The position numbers were made by a program, and so were the translations under genes. The notes beneath the pieces are model-generated. The model ran no database searches, was not told where the DNA came from, and saw nothing but the letters and a program-made list of their open reading frames with translations. A stretch of DNA of 64,000 nt, taken from positions 124,001 to 188,000 of the forward strand of contig CAWDEC010000012.1 in assembly GCA_963801255.1 (NCBI GenBank). Direction: 5' to 3'. This document shows positions 1 through 9,095 of this stretch, piece after piece (position 1 is the stretch's first letter; every line of letters begins with the position of its first letter). Source of the DNA: JAICXG01 sp963801255 (GTDB taxonomy: Bacteria > Verrucomicrobiota > Verrucomicrobiia > Chthoniobacterales > UBA10450).

Positions 1-391
1 CACCGGTGGAAGTGATAATGGTCGACGAGTTGCCGCCCATCAGGTTTGGATCCGTCTTTTTGTAGAAAGCGTCTGCGTCAAGGTGAGGCAGCGCCTGCGC
101 CCTCACCTCGATCTGCACGCCCTTGGTCCGCCGGATCTCCTGGCGCGCCGTCAGGATGTCGGGATTATGCTGGAACGCGAAGAAAAGCGCCTCTTCGAGA
201 GTGAACTTTCGCGCCCCAGATTCATCCGAAGCGTAGCCTTCCATGCCAGACTCCACGGCGACCGCGGAATAGATGGCAAAAAGCAGCGGGCCCAGGATCA
301 GGGCGCAGAGCAAAGTTGAAAAATTGCGCGTGCGGCAGAAGCACTGGATGCGCTGGAAAGCGGTTACTGCCCCCGCCGGGTCACGACTCAT
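1..391 (-). CDS. TolC-family outer membrane efflux protein (N-terminal part, cut by window edge)
   Basis: The minus-strand frame is open from the ATG at 391 to the left edge. It begins with about 45 residues holding a hydrophobic export segment (STLLCALILGPLLFAIYSAV), followed by FTLEEALFFAFQHNPDIL and RQEIRRTKGVQIEVRAQALP. That is the usual start of the mature TolC/OEP helical repeat ('LTLEEAL..AL.NNP.l..A'). Such proteins form the outer-membrane channel of tripartite efflux or type I secretion. The start codon overlaps the stop of the upstream MarR gene as ATGA, so the two are co-transcribed and translationally coupled. The partner pump is probably beyond the left edge. The RND pair at 12.8-17.2 kb is a separate operon. 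Family confidence is good; substrate unknown. Confidence 0.8.
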   Translation of the reverse strand, partial: MSRDPAGAVTAFQRIQCFCRTRNFSTLLCALILGPLLFAIYSAVAVESGMEGYASDESGARKFTLEEALFFAFQHNPDILTARQEIRRTKGVQIEVRAQALPHLDADAFYKKTDPNLMGGNSSTIITSTG

Positions 392-858
392 TTATTGCGG
401 CAGTAATCGTATATCTTGGTATAGATTTGCAACCACGATTTCTGTTCACCCGGCGACAGGTGCGACATCATTTTCATCAGGTTGCAGATCATTTCCTCTC
501 GGATGCGCCGGACTAGCGCCGACCCGCGCGGGGTAATGGCAACCATTACCTTGCGTCGATCGTCCGAGGCGTGTGAACGCATGACATAACCAAGATTGAG
601 AAGCCGCGCGACGAGTCCACTGGCGGCGGCGGTGGTGTGTCCCATTTTCTGCGCAATGGCCGACATCGTGAGCAGTTCCTGATTGTCGAGATACGTCAGG
701 AGAAAAAACTGCGGAAAGGAGACATTTCCGGGCGCGAGATCTTTGGAAAGACGGAGGATAAAGCAGCGCTGCATCTCCATAACGATCTGGGCGAGCTTCT
801 CGGCATCGACCCGTAAATCGTCAGTCTCGTTAGGCAAAAGTGCGACCGTAGCTCCCAT
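388..858 (-). CDS. MarR-family transcriptional regulator
   Basis: 156 residues, the normal MarR length. The winged-helix core is visible: LTMSAIAQKMGHTTAAASGL (helix-turn-helix, about residues 63-82), then the wing HASDDRRKVMVAITPRG (about 97-113) with the DDRR signature, then a C-terminal dimerisation helix. MarR proteins are dimeric repressors, usually of efflux genes, released by small aromatic ligands. Here the gene overlaps the TolC-type gene downstream by ATGA, which fits control of an efflux operon. An imperfect palindrome lies directly upstream of the ATG and may be its own operator. The codons for LLPNE near the N-terminus contain the dispersed word GCCTAACGA (827-835 on the plus strand). 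Confidence 0.9.
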   Translation of the reverse strand: MGATVALLPNETDDLRVDAEKLAQIVMEMQRCFILRLSKDLAPGNVSFPQFFLLTYLDNQELLTMSAIAQKMGHTTAAASGLVARLLNLGYVMRSHASDDRRKVMVAITPRGSALVRRIREEMICNLMKMMSHLSPGEQKSWLQIYTKIYDYCRNK

Positions 859-877
859 TAGTTAACGCGCTAAACTA
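859..877. promoter_or_regulatory. Possible MarR operator
   Basis: TAGTTaacGCGctaAACTA is an imperfect inverted repeat that abuts the MarR start codon. MarR proteins typically bind 16-20 bp palindromes over their own promoters. Assignment is by position and symmetry only. Confidence 0.4.
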
Positions 878-1009
878 AGAGACGAGGCTGGAAAATTGTC
901 AACCAGCAGCCGTTCCCACCCATCATCCGCAACCTCGACGGCGCCGCCAGAACGATTTTTTTTGTTCTTCTCGGCGCGATTTGGACTCGCATTTGCCAAA
1001 GCGGCTTCA

Positions 1010-1393
1010 CTATTCCCCGCGCGCCAGGGATTCCAACTCTCGCTCTTTGATGGGAAGATTCTTTTCGCCGAGCACGATTACGCGTGGCTTCCAGGACTTC
1101 GCCTCCGCTTCATCGATCATGGCAAAGTTCATGATCGTAAGGAGGTCGCCCACTTGCCCGAGATGCGCTGTCGCCCCATTCAAAACAATCGCGCCCGAGG
1201 CCGCCTCACCCGGAATCACGTAGGTTTCAAATCGTTCGCCGTTGCGGAGGTTGCCGCAGAGAATTTTTTCGTAGGGTAGCAACCCCACCTTTTCCATCAG
1301 CGTGCTGTCGACCGTCAGGCTGCCCTCGTAATTGAGACTGGAGGAGGTGACAGAAGCGCGATGGATTTTCGACTTCAAAACTTCAAGTTGCAT
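1010..1393 (-). CDS. panD: Aspartate 1-decarboxylase proenzyme
   Basis: 127 residues, the family length. PanD decarboxylates L-aspartate to beta-alanine for pantothenate/CoA synthesis. The self-cleavage site Gly24-Ser25 is present in NYEGSLTVDS, which yields the pyruvoyl Ser25. Tyr58 (ERFETYVIP) and the LNGATAHLGQVGDLLTIMNFA core are also intact. It is transcribed away from the MarR/TolC operon with about 150 bp between them, and there is no other pan gene in the window. The start MQLEVLKSKIHRA is the standard PanD N-terminus. Confidence 0.96.
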   Translation of the reverse strand: MQLEVLKSKIHRASVTSSSLNYEGSLTVDSTLMEKVGLLPYEKILCGNLRNGERFETYVIPGEAASGAIVLNGATAHLGQVGDLLTIMNFAMIDEAEAKSWKPRVIVLGEKNLPIKERELESLARGE

Positions 1394-1520
1394 AACAGGA
1401 TCGCGAACCTAGCACAGATTGCGCGAGCGCAAGCGGCCGGTGAGCGACTGGCTGTCGCAAGCGAGATGCGTTTCTCGATTGGGCGAGTCTCCGGGCATTT
1501 CCATCCCTTGAGCAAGTTGC

Positions 1521-1706
1521 CTAACGAGAGCGGACAGGCGAGGGCGTGACGACGGCTCCTTGCTTTTCGTTAGGCGTTTCGCGTGGGTGCGTGTGCCGGT
1601 AGTGCATCGTCGCCAGACCGAGAACGAGCGCAAAAATGACGAAAGCGATGGTGCGCTGCTCTTCGCGCGTCAGCACGAACACCCCGAGTTTATCCCGCCA
1701 GTTCAT
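1521..1706 (-). CDS. Small single-pass membrane protein coupled to queC
   Basis: 61 residues from an ATG that overlaps the queC stop (ATGA at 1703-1706). It has a short basic N-terminus (MNWRDKLGVFVLTREEQRT), one hydrophobic span (IAFVIFALVLGLATM) and a short polar tail ending in PVRSR. The LTREEQRT-hydrophobic arrangement resembles the N-terminal anchor of ComEA-like proteins, but there is no helix-hairpin-helix domain. The longer reading frame up to 1778 runs into queC and is unlikely. Function unknown; the coupling suggests it is expressed with queF-queC. The dispersed word occurs at 1519-1527 and 1567-1575. Confidence 0.55.
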   Translation of the reverse strand: MNWRDKLGVFVLTREEQRTIAFVIFALVLGLATMHYRHTHPRETPNEKQGAVVTPSPVRSR

Positions 1707-2390
1707 TCTGCGTAACGAATCGGATCCTTCAGCCCCGCTTCGCGAAAGCCTTTGAGCCGCAACTGACAGGAATCGCATTGCCCACAGGCCAGGCCATCGG
1801 GAGTCGGATCATAACAACTGTGAGTGAGAGAATAGTCCACGCCTAACGAAACTCCCTTGCGAATAATCTCCGCCTTCGCAAGCGAGATCAGCGGAGTGTG
1901 AATGCGAAATCGTGCGCCTTCTTCCGAGCCCGCGCGGGTCGCGACATTGGCCAGATTTTCGAATGCGCAAATGAATTCCGGTCGGCAATCGGGATAGCCG
2001 CTATAATCGATCGCGTTCACTCCGATATAAATATCCTGCGCGCCGAGCACTTCGGCCCAGGCCAGAGCGATAGGAGAGAAAGATGGTGTTTCGCGCCGGA
2101 ACATAGGTGATGGGCACTCCAGTGCCCATTTCTGTTTCGGAACGTTGTTTTGGAACCTCGATTTCTGCCGTCAAAGCCGAGCCGCCGAACACGCGCAAAT
2201 CGATTTCAGCGATGCGGTGCTCGATCGCGCCTAACGAGCGTGCAACTTGCCGCGCTGCCTCGATCTCGCGCGCGTGGCGCTGCCCATAACGAAAAGAGAG
2301 AGCGTAGGGCTCGAAGCCTTCCTGACGACAAATCGCAAGCGCGGTCGCGGAGTCGAGTCCGCCGCTCAGAGCGACGACAGCGCGCTTCAT
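1703..2390 (-). CDS. queC: 7-cyano-7-deazaguanine synthase QueC, with a frameshift
   Basis: QueC converts 7-carboxy-7-deazaguanine to preQ0 with ATP and ammonia, in queuosine synthesis. The N-terminal half (from 2390) has the PP-loop VALSGGLDSATAL and ends in VPARNTIFLS. The C-terminal half, in another frame, continues IALAWAEVLGAQDIYIG and carries the zinc cysteines HSCYDPTPDGLACGQCDSC. The two halves join exactly at FLS/IALAWAEV if one base near 2070-2074 is removed, so one extra base breaks the gene. In a well-conserved single-copy gene inside an intact operon this is more likely a sequence error than decay. The queF stop overlaps its start (ATGA, 2387-2390). Confidence 0.9.
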
Positions 2391-2812
2391 TGCGCCTTGC
2401 GTTCAAGGTTTTCCGGGTGAGTCGCGGTGACGGTTAGGCTGATACCCCCTCGAGAGGCGAACTCGGCCTGCACGATCATCCGCCGCGGAGAACAAGCCCT
2501 AACGAGATCATCCAGAATGTGGTTTGTTACCTCCTCATTGAAGGCCCGCTCGTTACGGTAGGAGGCGAGATAAAATTTCAACGACTTGGTTTCGAGACAG
2601 CGCTTGCCCGGTAAATAGTCGATCGTGATCTGCGCAAAATCGGCCTGGCCGGTGATCGGACAAAGTGAGGTGAAGTCAGCCGATTCGAAACGAATCCAAA
2701 ACGCGCGCCGCGCTGGATTCGGGAAAGTCTCGAGGATGTCGGCGGATGGCGAAGTGGGAAGGCGCGTCTCGCTGCGACCAAGCAGGGTCAGCGCTTTCTT
2801 TTTCTTTGCCAT
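2387..2812 (-). CDS. queF: NADPH-dependent preQ0 reductase (QueF type I)
   Basis: 141 residues, the short unimodular QueF. It reduces the nitrile of preQ0 to the amine of preQ1. The catalytic cysteine is in FTSLCPITGQADFAQI (Cys51), with Asp58 close by. The QueF motif CLETKSLKFYL and the zone FNEEVTNHILDDL with its conserved Glu are present. First gene of the queF-queC-small protein operon, all junctions being ATGA. The N-terminal MAKKKKAL is basic but not a signal peptide. I looked upstream for a preQ1 riboswitch and could not support one. Confidence 0.95.
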   Translation of the reverse strand: MAKKKKALTLLGRSETRLPTSPSADILETFPNPARRAFWIRFESADFTSLCPITGQADFAQITIDYLPGKRCLETKSLKFYLASYRNERAFNEEVTNHILDDLVRACSPRRMIVQAEFASRGGISLTVTATHPENLERKAQ

Positions 2813-2911
2813 CTCGGAGTAATAACGTCGGCTTGCCGCACTTCAAATTGCTTTTCCGCGCAATACGCTGACTGACTTGCCGCCGCCGCTTGAGTGTTTG
2901 CCAAAGACCCG

Positions 2912-5125
2912 CTACTTGCCGGGCGGTGGCGCTTCACCGTGGGCTTTCGGTTCGACAGGTTGATCGAGTCCGCGGCGTTTCAGGAGCGGCTCGATCCAGG
3001 GATCGCGCCCGGTGAAATCGTGAAAGAGTTTCATTGCGTCCTGGCTGCCGCCGCGGGAGAGCAGGGTGTCGCGGAAATGGTCGCCATTTTCGCGCTTCAG
3101 ACCACCGTGCTGCTTGAACCATTCCACGCTGTCGGCGTCCAGCTCTTCGCTCCAGATGTAGCTGTAATAGCCCGCGCTGTAGCCCCCGGCGAAGGCATGC
3201 GAGAAATAGGTCGTGCGATAACGTGGAGGCACGGGCGCAAAGTCGACTCCGGCCTTTTGCAGCGCGCTCGCCTCGAAGGCGACAACGTCGTTAGGCACTT
3301 CGTCAGGCTTGAGCTGATACCAGGACTGGTCGAGCAAGGTGGCGGCGAGATATTCGGTTGTCTTGAAGCCCTGATCGAATTTTTCTTCGGCCTCCAGGAC
3401 CTTTCCGAGCAACTCTTTCGGCATCGCCTCCCCGGTCTTGTAATGTTTCGCGTAATGCGCCAGGACTTCCGGCCAGATGGCCCACATCTCATTGACCTGT
3501 GATGGGTATTCGACGAAATCCCGCGGCACGCTCGTTCCGCTAAAGCGCGGATACTTCACATTGGAGAACATGCCGTGAAGGGCGTGACCGAACTCGTGAA
3601 ACATGGTGCGTGTTTCATCGTAGGTAAGCAGGGTGGGCTGGCCGGCTTCGGGTTTGGGAATGTTGAGGTGATTTGCCACCACCGGTTTCATGCCTAACAA
3701 TTCGCTCTGGTTGACGTATTCGTTCATCCAGGCGCCGCCACGTTTCGAGGGCCGCGCGTAATAATCGGCGAGGAAAATAGCGAGTGGTTTGCCGTCTTTG
3801 TCGTAGACCTGAAAGACACGCACGTCCGGTTGGTAAACTGGCAGGTCGTGCCGCTCCTTGAAGGTGACTCCGTAAAGGCGCGTCGCGGCGTAAAACACCC
3901 CGTCGAGCAGGACGTGGTTGAGTTCGAAGTAGGGTTTGATTTGCGCCTCGTCAAAAGAGTAACGCTCTTGCCGGACTTTCTCGGAATAGTAAGCCCAATC
4001 CCAGGACGCGAGCTGGAATCCGCCATGCTCCTGGTCGATCAATTTTTGCATGTCAGCCGCTTCCCGGCGCGCGTTGGCGACGGCGGGAGGTGCGAGCTGC
4101 GCGAGCAGTTTGTTCACTGTCTCAACGTTTTTCGCCGTCTGATCTTCCAATTGATAAGCCGCGTGGCTGGGGTAGCCGAGCAAGGCAGCCCGTTCTGCCC
4201 GTAGCTTCACCATCTTGAGGACGACATCGCGGTTGTCGAATTCGCCGCCATGGCTGTTGCGTGCCAGCGAAACCTTCATAATCCGTTCGCGAAGGTCGCG
4301 GTTCTTGAGATTCGTCAAGGGCGGCTGCTGGGTCGTATTCTGGAGAGGGAAAACAAACTTGCCTTCTTTTTTCTCTTCCTTTGCGGCGGCGTTGGCGGCT
4401 GTGATTTCGTTAGGCGAAAGACCATCCAGCTTCGACTTGCTATCGACCACAATCGATTCCGCGTTTTTCTCCTTTAAGACGTTCTGGGAAAACTTGGTTT
4501 GCAGCTCCGCAATCTCCGCGTTCATCTTCTTGAGCTTCGCCTTGTCTGTGTCATTCAGCTTGGCACCCGCCCTAACGAAATCCTTGTAATAACGCTCGAT
4601 GAGCCAGTTCGATTCTTCGTCCAGCCCGAGCTGGGCGCGCTTGTTGTAGAGAGTCTCGACGCGCTTGAAGAGCGGGCCGTTGAGGAAGATTGCATCCTGC
4701 TGAGCAGAAAGCTTCGGCGCCATGTCGGTCTCAATTTTCTGTAACTGCGGATTGGTATTTGCGCTCGTCAGATTGGAAAAAACACGATCGACCCGGCCGA
4801 GGAGCTGACCGGTTTTTTCCAAAGCAACAATCGTGTTTTCGAAGGTCGGCGACTCGGGATTGGAAGCGATCGGCTCGATCTCTTTCAATTGCTCTGCCAT
4901 CCCCTGCTCATAGGCGGGCGCAAAGTCTTCGTCCGTGATCTTGTCGAAAAGTGGGTAGTGGAAGTCGAGCGAACTTTCCTTGAGGAGCGGATTATCAGTC
5001 ATCGGCTTGGCGCCTGAGGTCGAGGTTGGAGACTCAACCGCGGCCGAGGCAGAGAATACTAAAATCGACAAAAAGCCCGCAGCGGCGCGCATAATCATAA
5101 TCGGTGGATGGAATGGCAGGTGCAT
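2912..5125 (-). CDS. M3-family zinc oligopeptidase / peptidyl-dipeptidase (Dcp/PrlC-like), exported
   Basis: 737 residues. The zinc motif HEFGHALHGMF lies near residue 510, in the context TRTMFHEFGH typical of M3 (thimet oligopeptidase/Dcp) enzymes, with a later Glu ligand and FSHAFAGGYSAGYYSYIWSE near the C-terminus. Such enzymes cut short peptides. The N-terminus has a signal peptide (MRAAAGFLSILVFSASAAVES); ATGs 9 and 11 codons in are alternative starts and fit it better than the first Met, so the protein is probably periplasmic. It stands alone, with the dispersed word at 5129-5137 just upstream and four exact or near copies inside. Dcp versus general oligopeptidase cannot be decided here. 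Confidence 0.9.
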   Translation of the reverse strand: MHLPFHPPIMIMRAAAGFLSILVFSASAAVESPTSTSGAKPMTDNPLLKESSLDFHYPLFDKITDEDFAPAYEQGMAEQLKEIEPIASNPESPTFENTIVALEKTGQLLGRVDRVFSNLTSANTNPQLQKIETDMAPKLSAQQDAIFLNGPLFKRVETLYNKRAQLGLDEESNWLIERYYKDFVRAGAKLNDTDKAKLKKMNAEIAELQTKFSQNVLKEKNAESIVVDSKSKLDGLSPNEITAANAAAKEEKKEGKFVFPLQNTTQQPPLTNLKNRDLRERIMKVSLARNSHGGEFDNRDVVLKMVKLRAERAALLGYPSHAAYQLEDQTAKNVETVNKLLAQLAPPAVANARREAADMQKLIDQEHGGFQLASWDWAYYSEKVRQERYSFDEAQIKPYFELNHVLLDGVFYAATRLYGVTFKERHDLPVYQPDVRVFQVYDKDGKPLAIFLADYYARPSKRGGAWMNEYVNQSELLGMKPVVANHLNIPKPEAGQPTLLTYDETRTMFHEFGHALHGMFSNVKYPRFSGTSVPRDFVEYPSQVNEMWAIWPEVLAHYAKHYKTGEAMPKELLGKVLEAEEKFDQGFKTTEYLAATLLDQSWYQLKPDEVPNDVVAFEASALQKAGVDFAPVPPRYRTTYFSHAFAGGYSAGYYSYIWSEELDADSVEWFKQHGGLKRENGDHFRDTLLSRGGSQDAMKLFHDFTGRDPWIEPLLKRRGLDQPVEPKAHGEAPPPGK

Positions 5126-5354
5126 ATTTCGTTAGGCAATGGAGTTTCAACTAAAAGGGCTGGACTCAGGTGGCGTGGAGCCTACATGGAAATCGACCGC
5201 ACGAAAGTAGTTGGCCCCGCCAATTTCTCACCAGGCATGGGGCGATCGGGGCCGAATTTGGTGCCAATGACTACTCATAATTGGATGGCAGTCCGTCATA
5301 AGCGCGTCTGCCCGACGGCCTTTTGCGAGGCCGCGAAATATATGAAACTTTGAC

Positions 5355-5382
5355 TTGACGATTGTTCCGTGAAAACTATACG
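5355..5382 (+). promoter_or_regulatory. Putative sigma-70-like promoter
   Basis: TTGACG at 5355-5360 and TATACG at 5377-5382 are separated by 16 bp, about 75 bp before the first start codon of the cupredoxin/cytochrome gene pair. It lies in the 330-bp gap after the divergent M3 peptidase, in which I see no other feature. Confidence 0.45.
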
Positions 5383-5458
5383 ATCTCCACGCAATTGGAC
5401 CAACCACACCGGGTCTAGGGCGACCCGTCTCCGTATGCGTATAGCTACCTATTTCCAC

Positions 5459-6791
5459 ATGATCACTTTTGTCCGTCAGAGCCTTTTTCGCCGTCTTGCT
5501 TTTGTTTCCACGGGACTTTTTCTTTCGCTTCCACTGTGGCGAATCACTCGCCGCCACCACCGTTCCACGTCATGTCGGACCAGGTGGCGCACACGTATTT
5601 CAACCCGAAACTGTCACAATCAACGCCGGCGATACCGTGCAATGGACTTGGAATTCGAATCAGCATAGCGTTACTTCAGGAACTCCGGGAATACCCGAGG
5701 GCTATTTGATTCCGGCGTTCTCAACAGCAAGCCCTTTACGTTCTCCCACACTTACAACACACCCGGCACGTTCTCATATTTCTGCGAACCTCACTGGTTT
5801 TATGGGCATGGTTGGCTCAGTGACTGTCTCAGCCGGCACGCCAACCCCCACTCCTACTCCAACCCCGACACCCACGCCCACTCCAGACTCCGACTCCGAG
5901 CGGCTACTCCTACCCCAACGCCCACTCCGACTGCAACGCCAACTCCGACCGCAACTCCGACGCCGACAGCAACTCCTACACCCACGCCTACCCCGCCAGC
6001 GCAGTCTCTGAACGTTTCTACCCGCATCAATGTGGGCACGGGCGATAATGTTTCGATTGGCGGTATCATCATTACCGGCACCACGCCTAAGAGAGTCTTG
6101 TTCCGCGCCATTGGGCCTGCGCTGACTCCCTTTGGAATCATGAATGCATTGCCGGATCCAGTTCTGGAATTGCATGCCGGCGACGGCACTCTCCTTACAC
6201 AGAACGATAACTGGATGGATAGCCCGGATAAGGCAGATATCGAGGCGACGGGAGCAGCTCCTACGAACCCGCTTGAGTCTGCCATCATCCGCACTCTCGA
6301 TCGCCAACAGTAGTTACACCGCGATCATGAGTGGAAAGAACGGCGTCACCGGTGTCGGTTTGGTGGAAGCATACGACTTAGGCGGCACTGACGGTTCGCA
6401 GTTGGCCAACATCAGTACGCGCGGCTTTGTCGGCACTGATACCAATGTCCTGATCGGCGGCTTTATCCTCGGACCTGATGGCGCGCCTGATGCGCCAGTC
6501 CTGATGCGCGCCATTGGACCTTCCCTCGCCAGCCCAGAACGTTTCGGACTTTCTGTCTCGATACGGTTCTCGAATTGCACGATGCCGATGGCGACCTGAT
6601 CGAAAGCAACGATAACTGGAAGGACAGTCCTGAAAAGGACGCGATTATCGCGACCGGCATTCCGCCGACTAACGATCTGGAATCTGCTATTCTGAGAACA
6701 TTGCCGCCGAGTAACTATACTGCGATCGTTATCGGGTAAGAACGGTGCGACCGGCGTCGGCCTGGTGGAAATCTACCGCCTGACTCCTTAG
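5459..6791 (+). pseudogene. Secreted cupredoxin-like protein with Thr-Pro linker and repeat domains, multiply frameshifted
   Basis: Reading with frame changes gives: a signal peptide (MITFVRQSLFRRLAF...LSLPL); a plastocyanin-like domain (HVFQPETVTINAGDTVQWTW, then NSNQHSV, then TFSYFCEPH and GMVGSVTVSAG, i.e. the His, Cys, His and Met copper ligands); a TPTPTPTP linker (about 5840-5995); then two copies of a roughly 125-residue domain (NVSTRINVGTGDN...DNW and ANISTRGFVGTDTN...DNW) ending EIYRLTP. At least five single-base shifts interrupt it: after the signal peptide, at GYL/FDSG, near PHW, in the linker, near 6300 and near 6545. Homology resumes cleanly after each, so it may be an intact gene with sequence errors. 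The cytochrome gene follows after 13 bp. Confidence 0.7.
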
Positions 6792-6804
6792 TAATCGTCA
6801 CAGG

Positions 6805-8979
6805 ATGCGAAGCTGGAACGGTCGTGCCGGTCGGGTAGGTCTGGGTTTGCTGTTCGCGGCCTTAAGCGCATCGCCCCTTCTGGCAGCCGATCCCTATGGC
6901 TTGAATAGTCGCGACCCTATTGGGCCTTACCTTAACGGAAACATGCCATCTTTTGATGGCGAGTTTGATTTCCCGACGACTCTATCCGCCACCGGCGCTT
7001 TCACCGATGTAACCAATGTCGTGACGACGCCGGGGCTAATCCCTTATGCCCCGAATTCGCCACTTTGGTCGGATAATGCGTTGAAGAGCCGATGGATGGC
7101 CTTGCCTAACGACGGCGCACCCTACACTCCGGATGAGCAGATTAACTTCGTTCCCACGGGGGAATGGACTTTCCCTAACGGCACGGTGTTCGTTAAGGAA
7201 TTCGATCTGGTGGTTAACGAACAAACCCAAGCCCGGAAACGTCTCGAGACACGGCTCCTCGTGCGTGATGCAAATGGCGCAGTTTATGGCGTGACCTATA
7301 AGTGGCGGGACGATAACAGCGACGCGGATCTTTTGCCCGACGGGCTAAACGAGGATGTCACGATAACCCAGGCGGATGGCACGACCCGGGTGCAAACCTG
7401 GACTTATCCAAGCCGCTCGGACTGTCTCTATTGTCATAACCCTCCGGCGAGCTATGTCCTTGGCTTAAAGACTCATCAACTCAATGGCACCTTTGCGTAT
7501 CCGAGCACGGGCGTAACGGACAACCAGCTACGCACTTTTAATCATCTCGGAATGTTCAACCCGACGCTCGACGAAGCGCAAATACCTAATTATCTACACT
7601 CCGTCATCGTCACCGATGAGACTCAGCCGATTCAAACGCGCATGCGTTCCTGGATCGACTCTAATTGCTCGCAATGCCATCGCCCTGGCGGCTATGGACC
7701 GGTTTATGACGGTCGCTTCTATACGCCGTTGCCGCAGCAGAACCTCATCGGCACTGTCGTGCAGTTCCGCGACCTGGCGGGCTCGCTTCTCTATCAGCGC
7801 GATGATGCTCTGGACGCGACGAAAATGCCGCCCCTCGCCAAGAATCTGGTGCATGAAGCGGCCATGGAAGTCTTGCGCCAGTGGATCGCCAGCCCCCTTC
7901 AAGTGTTATCCGTCTATCTGAATCAGGATACGAGCCATCTCGCGGTCCGCTTTAACAGCTTTGTCGATCCTGCGATCGCCACGGATCCGACTCATTACGT
8001 GCTGGATCAGGGCGCCACAGTAACTCAGGCGGTGATGGGCGCGGACGCCGATACAGTTATCCTGACTGTTTCTCCGCTGGTTTCCAATCAGACCTACACA
8101 CTAACTGTGAACGACGTTCAGGATACGGCTACGTCGGCCAACACCATTTGGCTCGGCTCACAATTTACGTTTGCTGCCGCCGCTCAGCCCGATCCGAGTC
8201 CCAAATGGCTCGCTAACGTCTCGACTCGCGTGGACGTTGGCTCAGGAGACAATGTAGTGATTGGCGGTTTCATCGCTCAGGGGACCGAAAATAAGCGAGT
8301 GATGATTCGCGCTATCGGACCGGCGCTCACCGATCTGAATGTCTCCGGCGCTCTGGCTGATCCGGTGGTCGATTTATACGATGCCACGGGCAATATTATC
8401 GCCACCAACGATAACTGGGCTGATAACGCCAATCAGCAGGAAATCATCGACACCGGTATTGCACCGGCTTCGCCTAATGAAGCGGTCATTCTCATGCAAT
8501 TACCCGCAACGGAGGAAGGCGCGGCCTATACCGCCGTCATGCGCGGAGCCAATGACACCACAGGGGTCGGCCTGCTCGAAGTTTACGATCTCGATTCCGG
8601 TATCGGACCTAACCTGTTGAATATCTCGACTCGCGGAATGGTGGAAACCAAGGACAAAGTCATGATTGGCGGTGTGATTGTGCACGGCGTCCAGCCGCAA
8701 ACAGTCATCGCGCGCGCGCTTGGTCCGTCGCTTGAGGTGACGAATACGCTCGCCGATCCGACTCTTGAATTGCATGACCAAAACGGCGCACTGATTGCGA
8801 GTAATGATAACTGGCGTTCCGATCAGGAGTCCGAGATCGAAGCCACCACTTTGGCGCCGACGAACGACAACGAGTCAGCCATTGTGGCGACTCTTATGCC
8901 CGAACCCTATACGGCGATCGTGCAGGGCGCGAATGGCACAACCGGCGTCGCTCTGGTCGAGATTTACGCTCTTAATTAG
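6805..8979 (+). CDS. Secreted diheme cytochrome c with two C-terminal repeat domains (HNE_0200-like)
   Basis: 724 residues. A signal peptide (LGLLFAALSASPLLAA) leads to a region like the HNE_0200 / SO2930 diheme family: LIPYAPNSPLWSDNALKSRWMALP, FPNGTVFVKEF, RRLETRLLVR-like and DADLLPDG. Two haem c motifs follow, CLYCH near residue 206 and CSQCH near 288, then TKMPPLAKN with a possible axial Met. An Ig-like domain (about 370-460) precedes two copies of the STR-IGGFI-RAIGPAL-DNW domain (about 468-590 and 603-724). Likely exported and surface-associated, in electron transfer or oxidation of an unknown substrate. It pairs with the cupredoxin gene 13 bp upstream, which shares the repeat domain. 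Confidence 0.85.
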   Translation: MRSWNGRAGRVGLGLLFAALSASPLLAADPYGLNSRDPIGPYLNGNMPSFDGEFDFPTTLSATGAFTDVTNVVTTPGLIPYAPNSPLWSDNALKSRWMALPNDGAPYTPDEQINFVPTGEWTFPNGTVFVKEFDLVVNEQTQARKRLETRLLVRDANGAVYGVTYKWRDDNSDADLLPDGLNEDVTITQADGTTRVQTWTYPSRSDCLYCHNPPASYVLGLKTHQLNGTFAYPSTGVTDNQLRTFNHLGMFNPTLDEAQIPNYLHSVIVTDETQPIQTRMRSWIDSNCSQCHRPGGYGPVYDGRFYTPLPQQNLIGTVVQFRDLAGSLLYQRDDALDATKMPPLAKNLVHEAAMEVLRQWIASPLQVLSVYLNQDTSHLAVRFNSFVDPAIATDPTHYVLDQGATVTQAVMGADADTVILTVSPLVSNQTYTLTVNDVQDTATSANTIWLGSQFTFAAAAQPDPSPKWLANVSTRVDVGSGDNVVIGGFIAQGTENKRVMIRAIGPALTDLNVSGALADPVVDLYDATGNIIATNDNWADNANQQEIIDTGIAPASPNEAVILMQLPATEEGAAYTAVMRGANDTTGVGLLEVYDLDSGIGPNLLNISTRGMVETKDKVMIGGVIVHGVQPQTVIARALGPSLEVTNTLADPTLELHDQNGALIASNDNWRSDQESEIEATTLAPTNDNESAIVATLMPEPYTAIVQGANGTTGVALVEIYALN

Positions 8980-9095
8980 TCGGGATTCCCCGACTTGGAT
9001 AAAAGCCGCCAGTTGTCAGGTAAGGCTTCGATGGCTTCCAATTGCCAGACAGTTGTCAGACTAATCCGTCGTTAGGCGGGAATCGGTTTTTGCCG

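Noticed and set aside
83..536. Plus-strand frames over the left edge
   Set aside because: They are antisense shadows of the TolC-type and MarR genes, which have clear family motifs on the minus strand.
2813..2900. A preQ1 riboswitch upstream of queF
   Set aside because: I could not find the compact H-type pseudoknot pattern or an A-rich tail pairing with a loop; nothing beyond ordinary intergenic sequence.
5840..5995. Short tandem repeats of ACTCCGACNCC type as a possible CRISPR or minisatellite
   Set aside because: They encode a Thr-Pro linker in a secreted protein; period and lack of unique spacers exclude CRISPR.
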